From the NCBI GenBank assembly GCA_030665535.1, contig DAOUZU010000010.1:1-15318 (forward strand): a stretch of DNA of 15,318 nt, written 5' to 3'. Below, piece by piece: positions 6,328 to 12,690 of this stretch. Under the pieces are notes generated by a model, which searched no databases, was not told the origin of the DNA, and saw only the letters and a program-made list of their open reading frames with translations. Source of the stretch: Dehalococcoidia bacterium. Lineage in GTDB: Bacteria; Chloroflexota; Dehalococcoidia; Dehalococcoidales; JAUXAE01. Numbering within the stretch: position 1 is the first letter of the stretch; every line of letters starts with the position of its first letter. The translations under genes were made by a program, and so were the position numbers.

Positions 6328-7426
6328 ACCTAGGCCGGAGGTGGAGGGGCTGCAGTCCTGTGCCCACGGCGGACCGGTGCAGGCAGAGCTTGAGGCGCTG
6401 GGCCTTAAGCCCGGAGATATAGTTGACTTCAGCGTCAGCTCAAACCCCTTCTCCTACCCGCCGGCGGTAAAAATGGCACTAGGTTCGGTAGTGATAGACC
6501 GCTACCCGGACTCAGAGTCCACGGAGTTGAGGCGGTGCCTGGCTGATGAGCTATCAGTACAGCCGGAAAACATAGTCGTGGGCAGTGGCTCAATGGAGGT
6601 AATCCGTCTCATCACCACGGCCTACCTGGGCAGGGGGAACAAGGCGCTCATCCTTAAGCCCACTTTCGGTGAGTACGAGGTCGCCTGCCGTATAGCCGGC
6701 GCCGACATATCAGAGCTATGGGCGGCTGAATCGGATAGCTACGCCTTTGATACTGATAAGACCGTAGCCGCCATTAAGCGAGGCCGCCCCCGGGTCGTCT
6801 TTCTGTGTAATCCCAATAACCCCACCGGCAGCTACCTTTCGCAGCAGCAGATAGAGATGATGCTGGAAGCCCTCGGTGAGGGTCTGCTTATCCTTGATGA
6901 GGCCTACATAGCCTTTACGGAGGGCGAGTGGCCTTCTACGGGCATTGTGAGGCGTGACAATCTTATCTGCCTGCGCTCCATGACCAAGGACTACGCCCTG
7001 GCCGGTCTCAGGCTGGGCTACGCTATCTCGTCTATAGAAATAATTGACAACCTTTGCCGGGTACGCCCCCCCTGGAATGTCAGCGATGCCGCCCAGAAAG
7101 CGGGGGTGGCCGCCTTGGGCGACAGCGGCTACCTGAAGCGATGTGAAACGAAGATCAGGCGGGCCAGACAGTACCTGATGGCAGAACTGAGCACTATGGA
7201 TTACAACGTGTTGCCGTCAAAAACGAACTTCTTCCTGGTTAAGGTGGGTGACGGCCGCCGTTTCCGGGCGGCGCTGCTCAAGCGCGGCCTGATGCTGCGC
7301 GACTGCGCCTCCTTCGGCCTGCCGCAGTACGTACGCATCGCCGCCCGCACTATGGACGAGTGCCGCCGTCTGATAGCGGTAATAAAAGAGCTTATGGGCA
7401 GGGGAGAACTTGATGTCAGTAGCTAA
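6317..7426 (+). CDS. cobD: L-threonine-O-3-phosphate decarboxylase (PLP enzyme)
   Basis: 369 residues. CobD decarboxylates threonine phosphate to (R)-1-amino-2-propanol O-2-phosphate, the linker that CbiB attaches. It is a fold-type I, HisC-like PLP enzyme. Visible features: A-H-G-G near residue 16-19 (glycine loop typical of CobD), S-S-N-P (41-44), N-P-N-N-P-T-G (165-171), D-E-A-Y (194-197), the PLP lysine in S-M-T-K (Lys224), and the arginine of R-L-G-Y. HisC histidinol-phosphate aminotransferase is the close relative; the location between cbiB and the loop-assembly genes favours CobD. The TTG start at 6317 overlaps the end of cbiB and has GGGGTGA (6304-6310) six bases upstream; a GTG at codon 9 is the alternative. 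It ends the first operon. No threonine kinase (PduX) is seen here. Confidence 0.88.
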   Translation: MPIRPRPEVEGLQSCAHGGPVQAELEALGLKPGDIVDFSVSSNPFSYPPAVKMALGSVVIDRYPDSESTELRRCLADELSVQPENIVVGSGSMEVIRLITTAYLGRGNKALILKPTFGEYEVACRIAGADISELWAAESDSYAFDTDKTVAAIKRGRPRVVFLCNPNNPTGSYLSQQQIEMMLEALGEGLLILDEAYIAFTEGEWPSTGIVRRDNLICLRSMTKDYALAGLRLGYAISSIEIIDNLCRVRPPWNVSDAAQKAGVAALGDSGYLKRCETKIRRARQYLMAELSTMDYNVLPSKTNFFLVKVGDGRRFRAALLKRGLMLRDCASFGLPQYVRIAARTMDECRRLIAVIKELMGRGELDVSS

Positions 7427-7442
7427 CCGAAGGCTTTAAGCC

Positions 7443-7471
7443 TTGACAGGAAAGCCGTATTTATATAAATT
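7443..7471 (+). promoter_or_regulatory. Sigma70-type promoter of the cobT operon
   Basis: Perfect -35 TTGACA at 7443-7448, then a T/A-rich region offering TAAATT (7466-7471) at 17 bases or TATAAA (7464-7469) at 15 bases as the -10 box. Transcription would begin just upstream of the riboswitch aptamer. The -35 box overlaps the right arm of a small inverted repeat AAGGCTT-T-AAGCCTT (7430-7444) that follows the cobD stop and lacks a T-run. Confidence 0.65.
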
Positions 7472-7474
7472 ATA

Positions 7475-7716
7475 GGTGCAAGGGACTCAGTTTACGGAAC
7501 ACGGTTAAGAACCGTGGCGGTCCCGCCGCTGTAACCGGGGACTGAAATCTGCCACAACGCCCGGGGGCGTGGTCACTACCGGGGACTACCCAGGTGGGAA
7601 GGCCGCAGATAGAGGTTGGATCCGGGAGCCAGAAGACGTACTGAGCATAAGAACTTGTCGGGATCTGATGGTAAAGGACTCGGCCCATCTAGTATGGATG
7701 CGCCCGAGTCCTTTTT
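7475..7716 (+). promoter_or_regulatory. Cobalamin riboswitch 3 (large, canonical, AdoCbl-type)
   Basis: The core ACGGTTAAGAACCGT, then GGCGGTCCCGCCGCTGTAA, is the classic cobalamin-riboswitch signature, and GAGCCAGAAGACGTACTG (7626 on) is the B12-box end. P1 is formed by CTCAG and TACG (7486-7490, 7493-7496, with TT bulged) pairing with CGTACTGAG (7637-7645). A large peripheral arm closed by ATCTGC (7547-7552) and GCAGAT (7605-7610) lies in between, which the two upstream riboswitches lack. TCCCG (7521-7525) can kiss CGGGA (7659-7663). The platform is the terminator at 7673-7716. Bases 7480-7488 (5' side of P1) can instead pair with 7706-7714 (3' arm of the terminator), an evident antiterminator. 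Ligand-bound P1 would thus favour termination before cobT. Confidence 0.92.
7673..7716 (+). terminator. Riboswitch-controlled intrinsic terminator before cobT
   Basis: An 11-base-pair stem is formed by 7673-7683 (core AAGGACTCGG) and 7704-7714 (core CCGAGTCCTT), with a loop that can itself form CATC-GATG. It runs into TTTTTGTTT at 7712-7720. It lies 100 bases before cobT and is the off-state of riboswitch 3. Confidence 0.92.
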
Positions 7717-7785
7717 GTTTCCACCGGCGCAGGAAAGGGACTGTGTTGAATAGTAGTTGAGGAAACGGACGGCAACACGGTGCGA

Positions 7786-7791
7786 TATAAT
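7786..7791 (+). promoter_or_regulatory. Possible -10 box between the riboswitch terminator and cobT
   Basis: A perfect TATAAT lies 24 bases before the cobT ATG, downstream of the riboswitch terminator. The best -35-like hexamer, TTGAGG at 7757-7762, is 23 bases away, too far for a normal promoter, so this is weak. If used, it would give a low transcript level that escapes the riboswitch. Confidence 0.2.
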
Positions 7792-7815
7792 AACTAATCA
7801 TAAAAGGAGATAACA

Positions 7816-8880
7816 ATGTCAGATCTTTTACAGAACACTATTAAGATGATACAGCCTCTGGACAAGGAGGCGATGGCTAAGGCGCAGGCGCGCCAGGATA
7901 TGCTGACCAAGCCACAAGGCAGCCTGGGCCGGCTGGAGGAGGTCTCCATTCGGCTAGCCGGCATTCAGGAGAAAGCACTGCCACGCATAGAGCAGAAAGC
8001 TATCATTACCATGGCTGGTGACCACGGCGTGGTGGCCGAGAAGGTAGGCAACTTTCCTCAGGAGGTTACCGCCCAGATGGTATTTAATTTCCTGGCCGGT
8101 GGCGCTGCCATAAACGCGGTTGCCGGGCAGGTGGGGGCCAGAGTGATAGTCGTCGATATGGGCGTGGCGGCTGACCTGGGCGACAAACCTCAACTGGTAT
8201 CACGGAAAATTGCCGCGGGGACGAAGAATATGACCCAGGGCCCGGCAATGACACAGGAGCAGGCCGTAGAGGCCATCGAGGCCGGCATTGAGGTGGTAAC
8301 CGATGAAGCGGCCAAGGGCCTGGATATTGTCGGCACCGGCGATATGGGTATCGGCAACACCACTTCCAGCGCCGCCATATACGCCGTGATGACGCGCCAG
8401 GCGGTGCATGATGTCACCGGCCGCGGCACCGGTCTCACCGATGAGCAGCTGGCCCATAAGGTGTCCGTTATCCAGCGGGCCATAAAGACCAACTGTCCCG
8501 ACCCCAAGAACCCCCTGGATGTCCTGACCAAACTGGGCGGCTTTGAGATAGCCGGTCTGGTCGGGGTGATGCTGGGAGCGGCCGCCAGGCATATACCGGT
8601 GGTAATAGACGGTTTCATTTCAGGGGCGGCGGCCCTTATCGCCATCGCTCTGGCGCCGGAGTTGAAGAACTATCTCTTTGCCGGCCACCGCTCGGCTGAG
8701 GCAGGGCATAGGCTGGGCCTGGAGTATATGGGTATGAATCCGCTGATAGACCTTGATATGCGTCTGGGCGAGGGTACCGGCAGCGCCTTGGGTATTTTCA
8801 TAGTTGAAACGGCGGCCAGGATACTCGCCGAGATGGCCACCTTCGGCGAGGCAGGAGTATCGGACAAAGAAGAGGAGTAA
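7816..8880 (+). CDS. cobT: Nicotinate-nucleotide--dimethylbenzimidazole phosphoribosyltransferase
   Basis: 354 residues, full length for the family. CobT transfers phosphoribose from nicotinate mononucleotide to a lower-ligand base such as 5,6-dimethylbenzimidazole, making alpha-ribazole phosphate in the cytoplasm. Motifs: K-P-x-G-S-L-G-R-L-E (32-41), M-A-G-D-H-G-V (66-72), G-T-G-D-M-G-I-G-N-T-T-S-S (173-185), V-I-D-G-F-I-S-G-A-A-A-L (263-274), H-R-S-A-E-A-G-H, and L-D-M-R-L-G-E-G-T-G-S-A, in which Glu319 matches the catalytic base (Glu317 of the Salmonella enzyme). At 176 an Asp stands where the Salmonella enzyme has Glu174. The ATG has a strong SD AAGGAGA (7803-7809). It is the first gene behind riboswitch 3; the cobS start lies 2 bases after its stop. 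Confidence 0.96.
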   Translation: MSDLLQNTIKMIQPLDKEAMAKAQARQDMLTKPQGSLGRLEEVSIRLAGIQEKALPRIEQKAIITMAGDHGVVAEKVGNFPQEVTAQMVFNFLAGGAAINAVAGQVGARVIVVDMGVAADLGDKPQLVSRKIAAGTKNMTQGPAMTQEQAVEAIEAGIEVVTDEAAKGLDIVGTGDMGIGNTTSSAAIYAVMTRQAVHDVTGRGTGLTDEQLAHKVSVIQRAIKTNCPDPKNPLDVLTKLGGFEIAGLVGVMLGAAARHIPVVIDGFISGAAALIAIALAPELKNYLFAGHRSAEAGHRLGLEYMGMNPLIDLDMRLGEGTGSALGIFIVETAARILAEMATFGEAGVSDKEEE

Positions 8881-8882
8881 CC

Positions 8883-9647
8883 TTGTCCTTTCTGGCGGCA
8901 ATACGTTTTCTGACAAGTATCCCTGTGCCTTGGTTGCAGGAGCACTGGCAGCACAAGCTGAGCCGGGAGCAGTTCGCCCGTTCCCTACCATATTACCCTG
9001 TTGTCGGCCTTATCGTTGGGCTTATTCTGGCCGGCCTCAGCTGGCTGCTGGCCCTTTTCCTGCCCCATGCGCTGGTTAGCGGTCTGTTGCTGGCCGCTCT
9101 GGTGGGCTTAAGCGGCGGGCTGCACCTTGACGGCTTCATAGACACCGTTGACGGACTGGCTGCCGGCCACAGTAACGCCGAGCGCAGCAAAAAGATAATG
9201 CACCAGGGTGGGGTGGGTGCCATCGGCGTGGTGGCCGTAATCGTCCTGCTGCTGGTTAAGTATATCGCGCTTAACGACGTGCCTGAGGCTTCACTGATGG
9301 CAGTGCTGGTGCTGGTGCCGGTGGTCGGCCGCTGGGCGATGGTCTACGCCGTCTTCTTCTTTCCCTACGGCAACCCGCAGGGGATGGGTAAGGAACTGAA
9401 AGAGGGTGTTGGCTGGTGGGGCTTTATGGCTGCCACAATCGTTACCCTGGCGGTGGTTATTGCCCTGGCCCAGGTTGCCGGCCTGGTGATACTGGCTTCC
9501 GTCTGGCTGATGATAGTGGCGATGGCCGCTTTTCTAAAAGGCAAATTGGGCGGCCTTACCGGGGATACCTACGGAAGCATTAACGAGATGGCCGAGGTGC
9601 TTGTGCTCATCCTGGTCGTACTGATATCCTTTAACGGGTGGTTTTAG
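8883..9647 (+). CDS. cobS: Cobalamin synthase (adenosylcobinamide-GDP ribazoletransferase)
   Basis: 254 residues. CobS is a membrane enzyme that joins adenosylcobinamide-GDP to alpha-ribazole (or its phosphate), the step that closes the nucleotide loop. The N-terminus F-L-A-A-I-R-F-L-T-S-I-P-V-P is the standard family start. The metal-binding block H-L-D-G-F-I-D-T-V-D-G-L (81-92) is intact, followed by K-K-I-M-H-Q-G-G-V-G-A-I-G-V, and near the end G-G-L-T-G-D-T-Y-G-S-I-N-E-M-A-E. Several hydrophobic helices fit its membrane location. The start is TTG at 8883, with GAGGAG inside the last codons of cobT serving as SD, indicating translational coupling. No in-frame ATG lies near the conserved N-terminus. 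Confidence 0.95.
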   Translation: MSFLAAIRFLTSIPVPWLQEHWQHKLSREQFARSLPYYPVVGLIVGLILAGLSWLLALFLPHALVSGLLLAALVGLSGGLHLDGFIDTVDGLAAGHSNAERSKKIMHQGGVGAIGVVAVIVLLLVKYIALNDVPEASLMAVLVLVPVVGRWAMVYAVFFFPYGNPQGMGKELKEGVGWWGFMAATIVTLAVVIALAQVAGLVILASVWLMIVAMAAFLKGKLGGLTGDTYGSINEMAEVLVLILVVLISFNGWF

Positions 9648-9665
9648 CATAGACAGGAGACTAAA

Positions 9666-10283
9666 TTGAAGCTAATGCTGGTGAGGCATGGCCAGACCAA
9701 TGGGTCTGACCGCTACTACGGGCGCACCGATAACGATCTTAATACCGTGGGGCGGGAGCAGGCCGAGGGACTACGCCGCCGCTTGGCCGGCGAGAAGATT
9801 AGCGCTATTTACACGAGCACTCTAAAGAGGGCCATAACCACAGCCGAGACGATCGCTGCCGGTCTGGGCCTGGAAATCACCCGTTGCTCTGAGCTTGACG
9901 AGGTGGACTTCGGCAACCTTGAGGGGATGACCTATGAGGAAATCTGCCGCCAGTACCCCACCGTCGCCGCTAGTTGGACCGACTGGAGCGCCCAGCTTGA
10001 GTTTCCCGGCGGGGAGAGCGCCAGCCTTTTTGGCCAGAGGGTGGTCAGGTTTCTGGAGAGGTTAAAAAGCCACAACGATGATGAGACGATACTCGTAGTC
10101 GGCCACGGCGGACCGTTGCGACTGCTGCTCTGTCGTCTGCTCGGTCTGGGTATAAAACACTGCAATCAATTCACTTTCGGTCTGGCTTCCATAAGCGTTG
10201 TTAATAGATATTCCCAGGGGGCGATACTCAGCCAGTTGAGCGATGTCTGCCATCTGGGGCAGGGCAATCCGCAGCGTGGTTGA
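9666..10283 (+). CDS. cobC: Alpha-ribazole phosphatase (histidine phosphatase family)
   Basis: 205 residues. CobC removes the 5'-phosphate from alpha-ribazole phosphate or from adenosylcobalamin phosphate. It belongs to the phosphoglycerate-mutase-like histidine phosphatases: R-H-G-Q-T at 7-11, with His8 as the phospho-acceptor, T-S-T-L-K-R-A-I-T-T-A near 54-64, an E-L-D-E-V-D-F-G-N-L-E-G block carrying the acid/base glutamate, and V-V-G-H-G-G-P-L-R with the second histidine. The family alone does not fix the substrate; the position between cobS and cobU does. The TTG at 9666 has AGGAGA (9655-9660) five bases upstream and gives the expected short N-terminus before RHG; an ATG three codons later is an alternative. 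The gap to cobS is 18 bases. Confidence 0.88.
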   Translation: MKLMLVRHGQTNGSDRYYGRTDNDLNTVGREQAEGLRRRLAGEKISAIYTSTLKRAITTAETIAAGLGLEITRCSELDEVDFGNLEGMTYEEICRQYPTVAASWTDWSAQLEFPGGESASLFGQRVVRFLERLKSHNDDETILVVGHGGPLRLLLCRLLGLGIKHCNQFTFGLASISVVNRYSQGAILSQLSDVCHLGQGNPQRG

Positions 10284-10328
10284 CATAACACTTTTCTGTT
10301 TTAAGTCAGTGCTACGGGAGGAAGAAAG

Positions 10329-10889
10329 ATAAATATCCTGTTACTGGGTGGAGGCCGCAGCGGCAAGAGCACTTACGCCGAGCAGCTGGCTAAGAATATG
10401 GGCGGCGATGTCCTCTATGTGGCCACCGCCGAGGCCGGTGATGAAGAGATGCAGCGGCGCATACAGAAACACAAGAGCCTGCGGCCGGCCGGTTGGAAAA
10501 CCCTGGAGGTTACCACCAATGTCGGCAGGGGGATAGCCGCAAATATAGGCGGCGCCTCGGTGGTGCTAATAGACTGCATCACCCTGCTGGTGAACAATAT
10601 CCTCTGCGCGCACTTCAATGAGGCCGGCGAGCAGACCGGCAGCACGGAATCCGTGGAGAAGCAAGTGATGGTGGAAATAACACGGCTCATTGAGACTATG
10701 GCCGGCAGCGGCGCCAGCTTCATAATCGTCAGCAACGAGGTGGGCTGCGGGCTGATACCGGCTAACGCGATGGGGCGGCTGTACAGTGACCTACTGGGTA
10801 AAACCAACCAGATGCTGGCCGGTGCCGTTGACCAGGTCTATCTGATGGTAGCCGGCCTGCCGCTCAGGTTGAAGCCGCCTCAGGACTAA
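10329..10889 (+). CDS. cobU: Adenosylcobinamide kinase / guanylyltransferase, apparent ATA start
   Basis: 186 residues if read from ATA at 10329. CobU phosphorylates adenosylcobinamide and transfers GMP to it, giving adenosylcobinamide-GDP for CobS. The P-loop G-G-G-R-S-G-K-S-T (7-15) and the guanylylated histidine region K-H-K-S-L-R-P (His48, equivalent to His46 in Salmonella) are present, and the rest of the protein is intact with the family's usual length. The first in-frame ATG (10398) would remove the P-loop and cannot be the functional start. Upstream the frame closes at TAA 10302-10304, and no ATG, GTG or TTG lies between there and the P-loop. ATA at 10329 has GGGAGGA (10316-10322) at an ideal six bases; one G-to-A change from ATG would explain it. 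It is the last gene of the operon and its stop abuts that of the opposing thioredoxin gene. Confidence 0.88.
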   Translation: MNILLLGGGRSGKSTYAEQLAKNMGGDVLYVATAEAGDEEMQRRIQKHKSLRPAGWKTLEVTTNVGRGIAANIGGASVVLIDCITLLVNNILCAHFNEAGEQTGSTESVEKQVMVEITRLIETMAGSGASFIIVSNEVGCGLIPANAMGRLYSDLLGKTNQMLAGAVDQVYLMVAGLPLRLKPPQD

Positions 10890-11207
10890 CTACAGGAGCC
10901 CGTCCATCTTGGGTATAAGCGCTGATTCAGGGACGGCGCCGATAACCGTTTCCTCTACCTTGCCGCTCTTGAAAAACAGCAGGGTGGGGATAGACATAAC
11001 CTTGTACGCGCCCCCCGTTTTGGGGTTCTCGTCAACATTGAGCTTGACGAACTTGAACTTGCCCTTGTATTTTTCAGAGAGCTTTTCAATCACCGGAGCA
11101 ACCATGCGGCAAGGACCGCACCATGGGGCCCAGAAGTCCACCAGCACAGGCAGGCTGGACTTAATAACCTCGTCTTCAAAGTTCTTGTCGCTGACTTCTA
11201 TTGGCAT
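10890..11207 (-). CDS. trxA: Thioredoxin
   Basis: 105 residues, standard length. Thioredoxin is a small cytoplasmic protein-disulfide reductant. It carries the active site W-C-G-P-C (29-33) within D-F-W-A-P-W-C-G-P-C-R-M, the V-D-E-N-P segment, and the cis-proline motif S-I-P-T-L. The start ATG (complement of 11205-11207) has a GGAG about ten bases upstream on the minus strand. Its stop codon directly adjoins the cobU stop with no gap and no terminator in between, so the two transcripts probably overlap. It has its own promoter (11243-11271). Thioredoxin can reduce ribonucleotide reductase, but no specific link to the nrdJ gene here can be claimed. Confidence 0.95.
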   Translation of the reverse strand: MPIEVSDKNFEDEVIKSSLPVLVDFWAPWCGPCRMVAPVIEKLSEKYKGKFKFVKLNVDENPKTGGAYKVMSIPTLLFFKSGKVEETVIGAVPESALIPKMDGLL

Positions 11208-11242
11208 GGTCTCTGCTCTCCTTCAAGTCGTCATTTTGTCCT

Positions 11243-11271
11243 ATGTTAAAGCTTCTGCTTGAGGGTGTCAA
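11243..11271 (-). promoter_or_regulatory. Sigma70-type promoter of the thioredoxin gene
   Basis: On the minus strand, TTGACA (complement of 11266-11271) and TAACAT (complement of 11243-11248) are separated by exactly 17 bases. The -35 is perfect and the -10 matches 4 of 6. It lies about 36 bases before the thioredoxin start codon. Confidence 0.68.
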
Positions 11272-11317
11272 GGAACAGCTTTCGTGAAAATCTAATCCTC
11301 ATAGTAGCGGCGTATTG

Positions 11318-11346
11318 TTGAAATAATTTGGAGAAAAAGTTAGAAT
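11318..11346 (+). promoter_or_regulatory. Sigma70-type promoter of glmM-glmU
   Basis: TTGAAA (11318-11323) and TAGAAT (11341-11346) are spaced by 17 bases, each matching 5 of 6 consensus positions. A small perfect hairpin CGGTT-CAC-AACCG (11351-11363) follows at or near the transcript start, then the SD GGTGGGAG of glmM. It is divergent from the thioredoxin promoter. Confidence 0.7.
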
Positions 11347-11385
11347 CAGGCGGTTCACAACCGAAAAGACAGGTGGGAGCTATTT

Positions 11386-12690
11386 GTGAAGAAAAGATTA
11401 TTCGGCACCTCCGGAATCAGGGGTCTGGCAGACCAGCACCTGCTCAAGCTGGCCCTTGAGGTGGGGCTGGCGCTGGGGGGTATATATCCCCGCATGGTAA
11501 TAGCTACTGATACCAGGACATCTTCAGACACCATGAAGAGAGCGGTTCAGGCCGGTATTGATGCTGCCGGCTCAAATTGTGCCGATGCCGGCCTTATGCC
11601 CACGCCGACGCTGGCCCTGGCGGCCAGGGGATTTGATGCCGGGGTGATGATTACGGCCTCACACAATCCTCCCGAATACAACGGCATAAAGCTGCTCAAT
11701 CCCGATGGCTGCGCCTTCAGCTCGGAGCAGCAGCAGCAGCTTGAGGAGGCGATGGCCGTTGGCTCGCCGGCGGCTGCCGGTTGGGCCAGCTTCGGTAGTG
11801 TCAGCCCCCACCATGGAGCTATAGAGAGTCATACAGACCATATACTTAGCCGGTTTGAGAGCGGCACGCCCATCAAGGTGGTTCTGGACTGTGGTTGCGG
11901 GGCGGCTTCGGTTATCACGCCGGGACTCCTGGAACGGATGGGCTGCCAGGTGAAGGCCATAAACTGCAATCCCAGCGGTTTTTTCCCCCGCGCTATTGAG
12001 CCGGTAGCGGCTAACCTGGGTGACTTGATGAAGGCAGTAACCGAGTTCGGCGCCGGGTTAGGTATCGCCCATGACGGCGACGCCGACCGGATGATGGCCG
12101 TTGACGATAGGGGCAACTTCATAAGCGGGGACAGGCTTTTAGTCCTGTTTGCCCGTGAAATGGGTGCTAAAGAGGTGGTAACCACGGTAGATGCCTCTAT
12201 GGCCGTCGAGGAGAGCGGCCTTGAGGTTATCAGGACGGCGGTGGGTGATAACCATATCTCCTGGCGGCTCAAGGAGGGCGGTCTGTTCGGCGGTGAGCCT
12301 TCCGGCAGCTGGGTCTTTCCCCAGGTTTCTCTCTGCCCGGACGGTATATTTGCCGCCGCCCAACTGGTGGATATCACCCGCCGGCATAGGCTCTCCCGGA
12401 TGATTGAGGAAATACCGTCTTACCACATCATCAGGGGCAGCACAGTGGGAGACAGGGACAGGTTGTCTCACCTGGAGCAAAGGCTTGAATCCTTGAAAGC
12501 GATATCCATTGATAAAACGGATGGCCATAAGTTTATCTTTGAGGACGGCTGGCTGCTGGTCAGGTCTTCCGGCACCGAGCCTAAGATAAGGCTGACCGCC
12601 GAGGCTAAAACGGAGGCCAGGGCCAGGGAAATCTACGAGGCCGGCCTTGACGCCGTCAGGCAGTCCCTGGCCGAAGGTGAGGAAGGATAA
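11386..12690 (+). CDS. glmM: Phosphoglucosamine mutase (archaeal-type phosphohexomutase)
   Basis: 434 residues. This alpha-D-phosphohexomutase is expected to convert glucosamine-6-phosphate to glucosamine-1-phosphate for UDP-GlcNAc synthesis. The family's four active-site regions are all visible: T-A-S-H-N-P (90-95), with Ser92 as the phosphoserine, the metal loop D-G-D-A-D-R (230-235), the sugar-binding G-G-E-P-S-G (302-307), and the phosphate-binding R-S-S-G-T-E-P-K-I-R (393-402). The N-terminus F-G-T-S-G-I-R-G is standard. Phosphomannomutase is the main alternative, since the family is not separable by motif alone; the overlap with a GlmU-like gene favours GlmM. The start is GTG at 11386, with GGTGGGAG (11372-11379) six bases upstream. 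The stop TAA shares one base with the glmU ATG (TAATG), indicating coupled translation. Confidence 0.88.
   Translation: MKKRLFGTSGIRGLADQHLLKLALEVGLALGGIYPRMVIATDTRTSSDTMKRAVQAGIDAAGSNCADAGLMPTPTLALAARGFDAGVMITASHNPPEYNGIKLLNPDGCAFSSEQQQQLEEAMAVGSPAAAGWASFGSVSPHHGAIESHTDHILSRFESGTPIKVVLDCGCGAASVITPGLLERMGCQVKAINCNPSGFFPRAIEPVAANLGDLMKAVTEFGAGLGIAHDGDADRMMAVDDRGNFISGDRLLVLFAREMGAKEVVTTVDASMAVEESGLEVIRTAVGDNHISWRLKEGGLFGGEPSGSWVFPQVSLCPDGIFAAAQLVDITRRHRLSRMIEEIPSYHIIRGSTVGDRDRLSHLEQRLESLKAISIDKTDGHKFIFEDGWLLVRSSGTEPKIRLTAEAKTEARAREIYEAGLDAVRQSLAEGEEG

Noticed and set aside
11725..11740. Short run of CAG/GAG codons (Gln repeat) in glmM.
   Set aside because: Only a few units, inside a normal helix-forming region of the protein; not a repeat element.
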